Positions 14,491 to 22,675 of a stretch of 24,777 nucleotides of DNA are shown here, piece after piece. The notes beneath the pieces are model-generated. The model saw only the letters and a list, made by a program, of their open reading frames with translations, was not told where the DNA came from and ran no database searches. This stretch comes from Candidatus Hodarchaeota archaeon. GTDB lineage: Archaea; Asgardarchaeota; Heimdallarchaeia; Hodarchaeales; YT1-057. The stretch is from assembly GCA_016839955.1 (NCBI GenBank), contig JAEOTI010000134.1, positions 1 through 24,777 of the forward strand. Reading direction: 5' to 3'. Positions within the stretch are counted from its first letter, which is position 1. Every line of letters begins with the position of its first letter. The position numbers and the translations under genes are program-made.

Positions 14491-15897
14491 CTGCAAGACG
14501 AATTACAGACACTTCATATTGGTATAGATGACACAGACTCACTTGAAGGAGGATGCACTACATATTACGCTAGTCTCCTCTGTAAAGAAGTTCATGAAGA
14601 TCTAACATTTCTTGATTATCCCAACATTGTTAGATTGAATCCAAATGTTCCCTATAAAACTAGAGGAAATGGTGCTGTCGCAATCAGATTGAGTGGCCTT
14701 CCTGATAATCTTTCCGATTTTAAAAATCGTGTTAAAGAACGATTGAATCAATGGCTTATAACAAATAAACATGCACAACCTGGAGTGGCCTTTGTAGAAG
14801 GTCAAATACCAAAAAAACTAGGAGATTTTTACAGGAAAGCGATGACTGATCTCATAGACATTGAAACAGCCCTTCAGGTTGCAACGCAAACAAACTGTGA
14901 TATTTATTCAATTCCACGCTTTTCAGGTAGGAGAGGAATTATTGGCGCGTTAGCTGCTATTGGGTGGGCACAAATTGCCAAAGATTATACGTTCGAGCTT
15001 GTTTCCTATCGAATTCCAAATAATTGGAAACGAGGAAAAAGGCAAATTTCCCAATCTAGCGTTATTGAAATGAATCATAATTGCCCTAGAACTTTTAGTA
15101 ATTTCGATTCAATCAATAATGAAATTAAAATCGCCCCACATGGTCCAGATCCAGTTTTATGTGGTATCAGGGGAGAAAGTCCTGAAGAATTAAACAATGC
15201 GTGGAGAATATTAGAAATATGTGAACCAATATCCACCATCATGCTCTTTCGCACAAATCAAGGAACTGGTGATCATTTTCAACGAAAAATAAGTGTAAAA
15301 GACGCAAAACCCTATGAATCAGTTTTTCTTGAAGGCACCATTCTAACTAGACCGAAAAGGGAAAGAGGAGGACACACTTTTTTTTTACTTGAGGATGGCA
15401 CTGGTAATATTAATTGTGCGGCATATGAACCGACACATCAATTTCGCGATACAATTGAACTTTTGTCAATAGGAGATCAAATAATTGCTTTTGGGGGGAT
15501 AAGAGCTGCAACAAACATACATCCTTTGACATTGAACTTAGAAAAGGTAAAAATCATCTTCCTCTCTCCTCGAAATAGGACAATTAACCCTCAATGTAGT
15601 TCTTGTGGTAAAAGATTGAAATCTGCTGGAAAAAAGAAAGGATTTCAATGCAAAAAATGCTCTCGAAAATATCCAGATAGTAAACCTAGAGTTATATCAT
15701 GCCTTCCCCCAAAAAAACTCCAAGAACTTAATTGGATACAACCAACAGAATGTGCGTGGAGACATCTTACGAAACCATATACAAGATTAAAGATACAACA
15801 GCAATGGAACGCGAATCTTCTCAAAATTAACGAATGGATCAAAATAAAATGTTTAACTTTGACAATATCGCATAATAAACGTTTAAATTATGAGTAA
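14491..15897 (+). CDS. tiaS: tRNA(Ile2) 2-agmatinylcytidine synthetase TiaS
   Basis: About 468 aa. TiaS attaches agmatine to C34 of tRNA-Ile(CAU) using ATP, letting it read AUA codons. Order of parts: kinase domain with IDDTDS (12-17) and GGCTT (20-24); SGRRGIIGALAA (145-156); HGPDPVLCGIRGE (217-229) and RTNQGTGDH (254-262); an OB-fold (about 277-356); and a zinc ribbon with Cys369, 372, 387 and 390. The IDDTDS motif must be translated, but between the preceding in-frame TAA (14425) and TTG 14635 there is no ATG, GTG or TTG. The CTG at 14491, giving MQDELQTLHIGIDDTD, is the best start I can offer; a sequencing error upstream is an alternative. The stop overlaps the next gene by 8 nt. Confidence 0.9.
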   Translation: MQDELQTLHIGIDDTDSLEGGCTTYYASLLCKEVHEDLTFLDYPNIVRLNPNVPYKTRGNGAVAIRLSGLPDNLSDFKNRVKERLNQWLITNKHAQPGVAFVEGQIPKKLGDFYRKAMTDLIDIETALQVATQTNCDIYSIPRFSGRRGIIGALAAIGWAQIAKDYTFELVSYRIPNNWKRGKRQISQSSVIEMNHNCPRTFSNFDSINNEIKIAPHGPDPVLCGIRGESPEELNNAWRILEICEPISTIMLFRTNQGTGDHFQRKISVKDAKPYESVFLEGTILTRPKRERGGHTFFLLEDGTGNINCAAYEPTHQFRDTIELLSIGDQIIAFGGIRAATNIHPLTLNLEKVKIIFLSPRNRTINPQCSSCGKRLKSAGKKKGFQCKKCSRKYPDSKPRVISCLPPKKLQELNWIQPTECAWRHLTKPYTRLKIQQQWNANLLKINEWIKIKCLTLTISHNKRLNYE

Positions 15898-17317
15898 AAT
15901 ATGGTTCGATCTCGAGGTTGAGGGCAAACTAATGATTTCTGAAAGAAGCCAGATGGATGTAAAAATCCTCAAAGAAACGCTAAGCGAAATGGGGGAGATT
16001 GCTGCGGTAGAGATGCTAACACCATTTGATAATAGGAATTATAAAGTTCGATTTATAGGTCGAGGGCAAACTAAGGATATCTTTGCTAAAATTAACGATA
16101 GTCAAGGGGATCCTGAAAGTCCTTTGACAAGACATCGACTAGCTCTCCATCAAGAGCACATTGGATTGAATATTTTTCATTCAGTTTCTACTTTATTAGA
16201 GAAGATACTAATTCCTAATCCGATCCAATTTAAGAAAATTGAATCTCGTATCACAAATGAATATGGAGAATTTGATGAAACTCAGCTTCTATTTCTCCCA
16301 TATGTTAACGAATTATCTAATGATAGTCCAAACACAGTAATTCCTCATGCTGTTTATAGTAATATGACAGAACTAGATGCTAAAACATTAGAAATCGTAA
16401 AAACCTCCGCTTATTCTCACTATGAATTTATTTCAGAGCCTATACAAAAGGAATTGTACCATAATTCAGGCTCTGAAATAAGAAGCATGTTGGATGATCA
16501 GAAAACTTACCTTAAAAGAGCCATTTCTAACGATAGGATTCTCCAAAATGTTCTAGATTTTCCTTACTTGAAGGATGACATTCAGATTTCATTTGAGGTC
16601 CTCTACCAAAAATTAATTGGTGTTTTTGGCCAGAAAACGGCTTTAGCGGAATATTGGCTTCAATTAAGACCCCTTAATGATACTGAGACCGTATATTATG
16701 AGAATATTAGTCAAGAATTCACTAAAGCTAATAAACGGGTGACAGTTCCAGGAGAACGAGCACCCTGGAATGAATCTATATTCCTTAATGATAGACCTCC
16801 AGGATCCCCCATTTGTTGGCAATGCGATTTCGAAAAGTGGAATGAAATATCAGTTGGAAGATTCCTCGGAGAGAACCTTGCACCTCTTTTAAGTTACAAA
16901 TTTCCAAAACTCGTAAATACATATGCTCTATCGTTCTTACTTGCTTACGCCACCGATGGACTAAGACCTATATCTCCTCCAGAGATTAGGGAAAGGGTTA
17001 TGAGTGGATTAGAGGTCCTTATTTCTGCAGTTCATCATGCTAGTGTTTATTGGCTTTGGCATGCTGCATACCAGGTTCAAGCTTTAGACAATGTTGAATC
17101 CGCATCTAACGCATTGAAACAAACGAGAAAACTACTTGCAAATCCATTATTTTTTATCGAAGCTGCAAAACAAGCCTTGAAGGATCCAGTGTGTCTCGAG
17201 GCTTTCTGGGAAGTTCGTGCAAGAGCTGTTTTACAATTTTTTGCTGATTGGGATTGGAATATTGCAGAGGAATACGAACAACACGTGAAACAGACGTCAA
17301 AATTATTTGGAAGATAA
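15890..17317 (+). CDS. 475-aa hypothetical protein overlapping tiaS, weakly kinase-like
   Basis: Family not recognised. The N-terminal 130 residues have a strand-rich pattern with YKVRFIGRGQ and IFAKIND, in which the Lys could match the ATP-binding lysine of a protein-kinase/aminoglycoside-phosphotransferase fold. LLFLPYVNEL (about 132-141) could be the hinge, and the segment around CWQCDFEKWNEI (about 307-318) sits where a catalytic loop would be, but no HGD or DFG is present. The C-terminal half is helical and Trp-rich. No membrane segment is seen. It is translationally coupled to tiaS (ATG at 15890 inside the end of tiaS), so a role in tRNA modification or RNA metabolism is possible by context only. 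It converges on the GTPase gene. Confidence 0.7.
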   Translation: MSKIWFDLEVEGKLMISERSQMDVKILKETLSEMGEIAAVEMLTPFDNRNYKVRFIGRGQTKDIFAKINDSQGDPESPLTRHRLALHQEHIGLNIFHSVSTLLEKILIPNPIQFKKIESRITNEYGEFDETQLLFLPYVNELSNDSPNTVIPHAVYSNMTELDAKTLEIVKTSAYSHYEFISEPIQKELYHNSGSEIRSMLDDQKTYLKRAISNDRILQNVLDFPYLKDDIQISFEVLYQKLIGVFGQKTALAEYWLQLRPLNDTETVYYENISQEFTKANKRVTVPGERAPWNESIFLNDRPPGSPICWQCDFEKWNEISVGRFLGENLAPLLSYKFPKLVNTYALSFLLAYATDGLRPISPPEIRERVMSGLEVLISAVHHASVYWLWHAAYQVQALDNVESASNALKQTRKLLANPLFFIEAAKQALKDPVCLEAFWEVRARAVLQFFADWDWNIAEEYEQHVKQTSKLFGR

Positions 17318-17367
17318 CTCCTCCCCGCACTAAAGTAAGGTGTTTCTTTGCGATTTTTCTAAGAAGA

Positions 17368-18630
17368 TTAAGTTGGAATAAATAAATGTCGAATCCATAA
17401 ATCCATTGATTGACGAAATTCCTCACCAAAGGATGTAGGTGTCTGTTCGATATCTTGGCTTAGCATAGCTATAAAGAGATGTCCATGATCTCCAAGGTCT
17501 AATGATGAAATGGCAATATAAGTTCCTGTTGGGTAAGAGCGGAACACATGGCGGGTGCTATATCCTGGATCTCCGAATTGCATATCAGTAGGCACCCTAA
17601 CTTTCTCTGGAGATTGAGTAATTTCCTGATAGATTTCTTCAAACATCTGATCTCTATCTTCTTTTGCCATTTTTGCGTATTCTGCAATGATCATTCCATG
17701 TGAACTAATTAAATAACTGCCCTGCAATCCATGGAATTCGCTATAATACCGGAGAGTGTCATTGAGTACTTGACTCATTGGTGATATAGCTCGGAATACA
17801 GAAGAAAACGCGGATACAATTGATCTAATCTTAAAGATGGACGTATTAAATTGATAAACATTTGACCATCCACTTTTTTGTAAAATATCATTCAGTCTCA
17901 CCTTAAGATGTGATGTATTTGCATGAAAAGTGGCATCTCCATCAGAATCGAACTTATGAAAATGAATGCTAATGAGTGGTCTCTCTCCGAGTAGATCTAA
18001 GACAGATATAATTTCATCAAAATATTCTAATGCTTCTTCAAATCGGCTATAACTCTGAATATCTACAATAAACACAAGTAAAATTGTTTCAGAGAAATAA
18101 TCATCCGGGGTTTTCAAATACATCTCACGAAAGGTTCTTTGGCCACCCAAATCAAATACTGAGAGATTATGACCTAGAAATAAGAATTTTTCAGCAGCTA
18201 CTCCAGGTGTCGGACGAGAATCTGCAACAGTTTTCATTTGTTGAAGTGTTTTTAATGTAGAAGTCTTTCCAGCTGCATCTATTCCTGCGAGAACCAAGCG
18301 TTTCTTACCTGCTAATTCTGTTGGATCTTTGAGATCAGCATATACACATAGAATTTTAGCTGTAGTAGTCCAACGGTGTAGTGCCTCATCATCTATTGAT
18401 TTAAACTTGATTTCGGTTAAACTTAGGTCTCTCACAGTTTTAATTCCTTGTTCCGCTAGTTTAATTCCAAAAAAGCGGTTAATCCCTTTAAGAACTGTTG
18501 TTTCTAAATCAGGTAATGATTTAACATCTTTTATATCCATTTCTTGCCTTCTATGTTCATCTAATAGAAAAAGAATTTTTTCTGGGATTGCCAAGTTAAA
18601 TTCCCTCATTCCAGGAGTTTTATCAGACAT
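17368..18630 (-). CDS. Rag/Gtr-like small GTPase with N-terminal helical domain and C-terminal roadblock domain
   Basis: 420 aa in three parts. Residues 1-108 are helical and contain a helix-hairpin-helix-like segment (GIKLAEQGIKTVRDL, 55-69). The G domain (about 109-285) has P-loop GIDAAGKT (116-123), switch I PTPGV with Thr141, FLGHNLSVFDLGGQRTF around G3 (151-167), and G4 HKFD (225-228). G3 followed by RTFREMYL and the HKxD form of G4 are closer to eukaryotic RagA/Gtr1 (GGQDTFMENYF, HKMD) than to Arf or Rab. The C-terminal region (about 290-398; GSYLISSHGMIIAEY, then YIAISSLDLGDHGHLFIAML) fits a roadblock/LC7 domain, as in Rag proteins. No lipidation motif is visible. Rag proteins act as dimers in nutrient signalling; the role here is unknown. 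It is tail to tail with the 475-aa gene. Confidence 0.88.
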   Translation of the reverse strand: MSDKTPGMREFNLAIPEKILFLLDEHRRQEMDIKDVKSLPDLETTVLKGINRFFGIKLAEQGIKTVRDLSLTEIKFKSIDDEALHRWTTTAKILCVYADLKDPTELAGKKRLVLAGIDAAGKTSTLKTLQQMKTVADSRPTPGVAAEKFLFLGHNLSVFDLGGQRTFREMYLKTPDDYFSETILLVFIVDIQSYSRFEEALEYFDEIISVLDLLGERPLISIHFHKFDSDGDATFHANTSHLKVRLNDILQKSGWSNVYQFNTSIFKIRSIVSAFSSVFRAISPMSQVLNDTLRYYSEFHGLQGSYLISSHGMIIAEYAKMAKEDRDQMFEEIYQEITQSPEKVRVPTDMQFGDPGYSTRHVFRSYPTGTYIAISSLDLGDHGHLFIAMLSQDIEQTPTSFGEEFRQSMDLWIRHLFIPT

Positions 18631-18665
18631 AATATGTTTAATTAGTTAATTAATTTTTAATTTAT

Positions 18666-19652
18666 TCAAGGTAAGCATTCAAGGTTTTTTGCCAAATTTT
18701 TTACTAATAACTGTGTTTGATAAATATCTGTGAGAGAGGTTTCTTCAGCTGGTGAGTGAAGTCTTACAACTGGGAACATAATACAAAAGGTTGGTATTCC
18801 CGCGCGTGTAAGTGGTCCTGCATCGGACCCTCCTGAGTCAAGAACTTCTTTTTGTAAAGGGATTTCATTTTGCTTAGCGACCTTAGATAAAAGTTTCCGA
18901 TCCTGTAAACGAAGGACAACACCTGGATCCCAGATAGTGCAAACTGGACCTTCATTTAATTTTACAGTTGGTTGAATCCAAGTAGCATCGATTACTATAG
19001 CGAAATCAAAATTCTGATTTGATCTTAAAAAGCTTTCAATTCCTTTTCCTCCAATTTCTTCACGAACTGATGCAAGAAAATGAAAATTATTGTTATCATA
19101 AGCAAAAGTGTCAATTAGACTAAGTAATATTGATAATCCTACCCGATTATCCAGCCAGCAACCTTTGACCATCATATTATCTAAATTCAATTTGTAAGGG
19201 ATATTTACAATGGTTTGATCACCAACTTCAACATCAGCTTCAGTGAAGGATAATTCACCCTTATTAGAATAAAATTTAGTTACTTCTTCAGAACGTGATA
19301 TTTCACCATTAATTTCATATTTTTCACTTATTATTTTAGCAGGAACATAATCATAAAGGGAAAGTGGTGCTATAGCAACAGGTAGAAGGGTTGCTTCCTT
19401 CTCGTTGTGAATTTCCTTAACAATATAACCAACAGAATCCATGTGTGCAGTAATTAATATCTTTGGGTCTGAAGCACTATTTCTTAATGAAACATTTGAA
19501 ATTTTATCTCGAAAAACTGATCCATATCGTTTCATCTTTGAAAAAATATAATCTGCTACTTTTTCCTCATTTCCAGAGACGCCGGGTGTTTTTAAAAGAT
19601 CTTGTAAATGTTCTAATATGAAATGAAGGGACTTATCACTAGTTAATTCCAA
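18666..19652 (-). CDS. M42 family metallopeptidase (cytosolic aminopeptidase)
   Basis: 328 aa, the usual length for M42 enzymes, which form large tetrahedral complexes that trim short peptides in the cytosol. Metal-site residues are in place: His70 (TAHMDSVGY), Asp168 (GCWLDNRVG, bridging), Glu198/Glu199 (SVREEIGGKG, catalytic base and ligand), Asp222 (VIDATW) and His299 (VRLHSPAEE). TPGVSGNE (22-29) is the usual N-terminal motif. The start was chosen as TTG 19652 because GGTGA lies 5 nt upstream; the GTG at 19661 is part of that motif. It shares a 100-bp divergent region with mfnB. Specificity (leucyl, glutamyl, lysyl) cannot be read from the sequence, and some relatives are annotated as endoglucanases without support. 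Confidence 0.9.
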   Translation of the reverse strand: MELTSDKSLHFILEHLQDLLKTPGVSGNEEKVADYIFSKMKRYGSVFRDKISNVSLRNSASDPKILITAHMDSVGYIVKEIHNEKEATLLPVAIAPLSLYDYVPAKIISEKYEINGEISRSEEVTKFYSNKGELSFTEADVEVGDQTIVNIPYKLNLDNMMVKGCWLDNRVGLSILLSLIDTFAYDNNNFHFLASVREEIGGKGIESFLRSNQNFDFAIVIDATWIQPTVKLNEGPVCTIWDPGVVLRLQDRKLLSKVAKQNEIPLQKEVLDSGGSDAGPLTRAGIPTFCIMFPVVRLHSPAEETSLTDIYQTQLLVKNLAKNLECLP

Positions 19653-19657
19653 AAATA

Positions 19658-19662
19658 TCACC
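19658..19662 (-). promoter_or_regulatory. GGTGA ribosome binding site setting a TTG start for the M42 peptidase
   Basis: GGTGA with a 5-nt spacer to TTG 19652, the same spacing as cutA and the reductase. Confidence 0.55.
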
Positions 19663-19752
19663 TAAAGCGTATCCATTCCAATAACGAAGATATTTTGAAG
19701 ATAAATTATATTAATCCTATAAGATGGGTTTGAATTAGGTCGGTAAGATAAT

Positions 19753-20475
19753 TTGAAAACAAATACGAAACTACTTGTTTCACCTATTAATGTGGAAGAA
19801 GCTCTTAGATGTAAAGAAGGGGGAGCAGATATTATTGATGTTAAGAATCCTCGGGAAGGGAGTCTTGGAGCAAATTTTCCAAGAGTTATAAAATCAATTC
19901 GAAAAAGAATTGGATCAGATACTATACTTAGTGCCACACTTGGCGATGTAATGTACAAACCTGGTACTGTGGCTTTAGCTGCTTATGGTCTAGCAAATTG
20001 TGATGTGGATTACATCAAGGTTGGACTTTTTGATTTTAAATCTTCAAAACAAGCTATTGAAACGCTTTTATCTGTTAAAGAAAGTGTTGAGATGGTATCT
20101 GCAGATATAAAAGTCGTAGCTGCTGGTTATGCGGATTTTAGTCGAGTTCATTCCTTATCACCTTCTGAAGTTATAGAAGCTGGTGTTTCAGGAAATTGCG
20201 ATGTAATAATGTTGGATACCGCAATAAAGGATGGTAAGGGCTTATTCTTCTGGTTAAGCAATGATTTTCTCCAAAAATTTGTTGAAGAGGTTCATTCAAG
20301 CGGAACACTTGCTGCTCTTGCTGGATCACTTAGTCTTCCTGATCTAAATCCTGTATGTAACTTTGGTACAGATATTGTCGGAGTTCGAGGAATAGCATGT
20401 TCTTCAAATGATAGAAACGAAGGTCAAATTACAATAGATCGAGTCACAAAATTGAAGAGTATTATTCAAGGTTAA
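19753..20475 (+). CDS. mfnB: (5-formylfuran-3-yl)methyl phosphate synthase
   Basis: 240 aa, a full-length TIM-barrel enzyme. It builds the furan ring of methanofuran from two molecules of glyceraldehyde 3-phosphate. Landmarks are LLVSPINVEEA (7-17), GGADIIDVKNPREGSLGA (23-40), SATLGD (60-65), DYIKVG (86-91) and LDTAIKDGKGL (154-164). Lys31, Lys89, Asp155 and Lys159 match the active-site Lys27, Lys85, Asp151 and Lys155 of the Methanocaldococcus enzyme with a constant offset of four. The start is TTG, preceded by a GGTAAG motif. A TATA-like AATTATATT at 19704-19712 lies between it and the divergent peptidase gene. The HEAT-repeat gene follows closely, and the other methanofuran genes lie just beyond on the opposite strand. 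Confidence 0.95.
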   Translation: MKTNTKLLVSPINVEEALRCKEGGADIIDVKNPREGSLGANFPRVIKSIRKRIGSDTILSATLGDVMYKPGTVALAAYGLANCDVDYIKVGLFDFKSSKQAIETLLSVKESVEMVSADIKVVAAGYADFSRVHSLSPSEVIEAGVSGNCDVIMLDTAIKDGKGLFFWLSNDFLQKFVEEVHSSGTLAALAGSLSLPDLNPVCNFGTDIVGVRGIACSSNDRNEGQITIDRVTKLKSIIQG

Positions 20476-20545
20476 ATCTCAATTCAAAATATCTTTTGTA
20501 ACAATGCTTGGTTTGTTGTTTCTTAACACTTGGAAGGATCTATTC

Positions 20546-22105
20546 ATGGAATATAAAGAAGCTAAAAACCACATCAAGAATCAAACTATCGAACAAATGA
20601 TAGAAAGTGCGGGGCAAACCACTGGGTATACTTTTCTTGAACAAGCGTTAACTGATAAGGATAAATCAGTACGTTTAAACACAATTCAATTTATGGGTGA
20701 AAAAATCTTAACTCAATCGCTGGGTAATCTTATCCCTTTTTTAGGAGAGCGTGATAGAGATATTCAAGAAGCTACAATCAAAACCTTATCTAAAATGGGC
20801 GCTCTTGCCGTTGTTAGTTTAATCTGGTCTTTAGAAACTCCAGATTTACAAAGAAACAATGCAGCTTCTGTTCTATTAGAAATCGGACCTCAAATTATTC
20901 AAGATATTCTAGATCAAACCCGAGCGTCAAACGTTGGAAGTAGCTTCCATTTAGCAACATTTTTGGAGTTATATCATCCTGATGAGGATATAAGACAATC
21001 TGGTATAAATATTTCTTCTCCCCTTTTATCTGCGGGTATTAGCCCATTAGTAATGAAAGATACCGCGAATAAAATCTTCAATTCATTGCGTGATAATGAT
21101 CCAAATGTTAGAGCTCGAGGAGCACGAATGATTGGTCGTTTAGGTGTTTCTCCTGATCTTTCAATCGTAAATTTGACAAAATTACTTGATGATGAATCTG
21201 AACAAGTTCAAATTGCTGCACTTGGTTCATTAGCGATGTTTGGCGAATCACGGACACTTCCTTTTTTCGAGAAGAAAACCCAATCAAAATCCGCAAATGT
21301 CCGTAAAGCTACTGCTACTGGTCTAGGTAAAATATATAACGCAGATTCTGCAAAAATCTTAGTGCCCCTTTATTTATCGGATAATAAATCTGGTGTAATT
21401 GAAGCAGCAGATATTTCACTTCAAAGACTTGGAGAACATGCTCTTCCTGCGTTAATTCAAAGTCTTTCTCAAGGAAATCCAAGATCTGTAGAGATAATAA
21501 CAAAAATTGGTCGTAGTTCTATTCCCCAACTTATAGAAGCTCTTGAATCCAAGAGTATGGAGACTATTAACCTAACTTATAAAATATTAATAGAATTCGC
21601 TGATGATTCCATAATAAATATCCAAGAGAAAGTTCAGAATGAGGTATCACAGATTTTTGTTAGAAATCTCTTACCCTTACTTCCAAAATTACCTGGAGAG
21701 GTACCTATCCACATTGTATGGTTTAAGTTAATAAGTAAAGGCAGTGTTAAACAAATAATCGAAACTATAACGGAATTCGGAGAAAGAAGTATTAGCTACC
21801 TAGTTAAAATGATATCTAATTTGGAACCAAACCTCATAGAACCAACTTGTGAAGTACTCTCAAAATTACCGTTAGAAATCACTGTTGAACCATTGATTAT
21901 GGGTTTTTCGTCAATAACTGAACCAGAAACTGAAATTGTAATTAAATTCCTTAAAGCAATTGGAGAAAAATCCGTTTTGAATAGATTGAAAGAATTAGCA
22001 AAAGAAAATCCTGAAGAAGCAAAAATCTTGTTATTAGGTATATGTGGTGTAAAAGAGTTTGAAAAACTCTGTACTAAAGGTAGAAAAGCTCTAAAAATGA
22101 AGTGA
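20546..22105 (+). CDS. HEAT-repeat protein
   Basis: 519 aa made mostly of paired-helix repeats of about 30-40 residues, for example ALTDKDKSVRLNTIQFMGE, LGERDRDIQEATIKTLSKMG, LRDNDPNVRARGARMIGRLG, LLDDESEQVQIAALGSLAMFG and SKSANVRKATATGLGKI. The Asp-x-x-x-Val-Arg pattern is typical of HEAT/PBS-lyase-like repeats. Such proteins are scaffolds or regulators; bilin lyase activity is not implied. The last third (about 340-519) has more diverged repeats. It has no signal peptide. The start was moved from the ATG at 20504 to 20546 because GGAAGGA lies 7 nt upstream. It sits between mfnB and mfnE, so a link with methanofuran enzymes is possible by context only. Confidence 0.85.
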   Translation: MEYKEAKNHIKNQTIEQMIESAGQTTGYTFLEQALTDKDKSVRLNTIQFMGEKILTQSLGNLIPFLGERDRDIQEATIKTLSKMGALAVVSLIWSLETPDLQRNNAASVLLEIGPQIIQDILDQTRASNVGSSFHLATFLELYHPDEDIRQSGINISSPLLSAGISPLVMKDTANKIFNSLRDNDPNVRARGARMIGRLGVSPDLSIVNLTKLLDDESEQVQIAALGSLAMFGESRTLPFFEKKTQSKSANVRKATATGLGKIYNADSAKILVPLYLSDNKSGVIEAADISLQRLGEHALPALIQSLSQGNPRSVEIITKIGRSSIPQLIEALESKSMETINLTYKILIEFADDSIINIQEKVQNEVSQIFVRNLLPLLPKLPGEVPIHIVWFKLISKGSVKQIIETITEFGERSISYLVKMISNLEPNLIEPTCEVLSKLPLEITVEPLIMGFSSITEPETEIVIKFLKAIGEKSVLNRLKELAKENPEEAKILLLGICGVKEFEKLCTKGRKALKMK

Positions 22106-22120
22106 GAAGATAGAAAATCC

Positions 22121-22675
22121 TTAATTCTGATTGAGAAGCTGTTTAAGATCATTTAAGTAAGTTGACTGTTGTGTAGAGATTATATCCCATTTTACTTTCT
22201 CTTGAATGATTTTGTCTTTTGTCACGCTGTCTAAAGAAACCTCAGGCTTATCATCGCCTGCAGTTATTTTGATAAAATCTGTCACACCTAACTGTTCACC
22301 GACATGGGCCGTAATGCTATCACTTGTAGCATCCCAACTATGAGGGATAGGATCATGCATTATAAAATATTTAAAAGGAAGAAAAATATCAATATGCCCA
22401 TTTGGGGTCATTCTAGGCTTATCTACTAGAGAGGCTTTAGGAATCATAAGAGACAATAAAACACCCAATATTTCAGTAGCTTTTATTGCCATCCAATGAG
22501 CTTCAGTTTCAGTCAGATTTGACTTTTTTTGATGTTTTTTTACTTCTCTTGAATACAAACCTCCTCCTGGTACCAAGCAAAGACCAATTCCTTCCCAATA
22601 TTGAAAGAAGTTGCAGAGGGTCAATAACACATTGTGGTTGGTAAGTAAACTACCTCCTAACTTAATAATCCTCAT
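22121..22675 (-). CDS. mfnE: [5-(aminomethyl)furan-3-yl]methyl phosphate kinase (amino acid kinase family)
   Basis: 184 aa, a short amino acid kinase fold as usual for MfnE. It phosphorylates the aminomethylfuran phosphate to the diphosphate that MfnF uses. Motifs are IKLGGSLL (4-11), VPGGGLYSREV (35-45), the ETEAHWMAIKATE helix (56-68), SWDATSDSITAHVGEQLG (113-130) and ITAGDDKP (137-144). The ATG lies 14 nt inside the end of mfnF, so translation is probably coupled. It is the last gene of the minus-strand operon and ends 15 bp from the stop of the convergent HEAT-repeat gene. Confidence 0.9.
   Translation of the reverse strand: MRIIKLGGSLLTNHNVLLTLCNFFQYWEGIGLCLVPGGGLYSREVKKHQKKSNLTETEAHWMAIKATEILGVLLSLMIPKASLVDKPRMTPNGHIDIFLPFKYFIMHDPIPHSWDATSDSITAHVGEQLGVTDFIKITAGDDKPEVSLDSVTKDKIIQEKVKWDIISTQQSTYLNDLKQLLNQN

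Noticed and set aside
17368..18630. Arf-family assignment of the GTPase
   Set aside because: DLGGQ is shared with Arf, but HKxD in G4, the residues after G3 and the C-terminal roadblock domain fit Rag/Gtr better.
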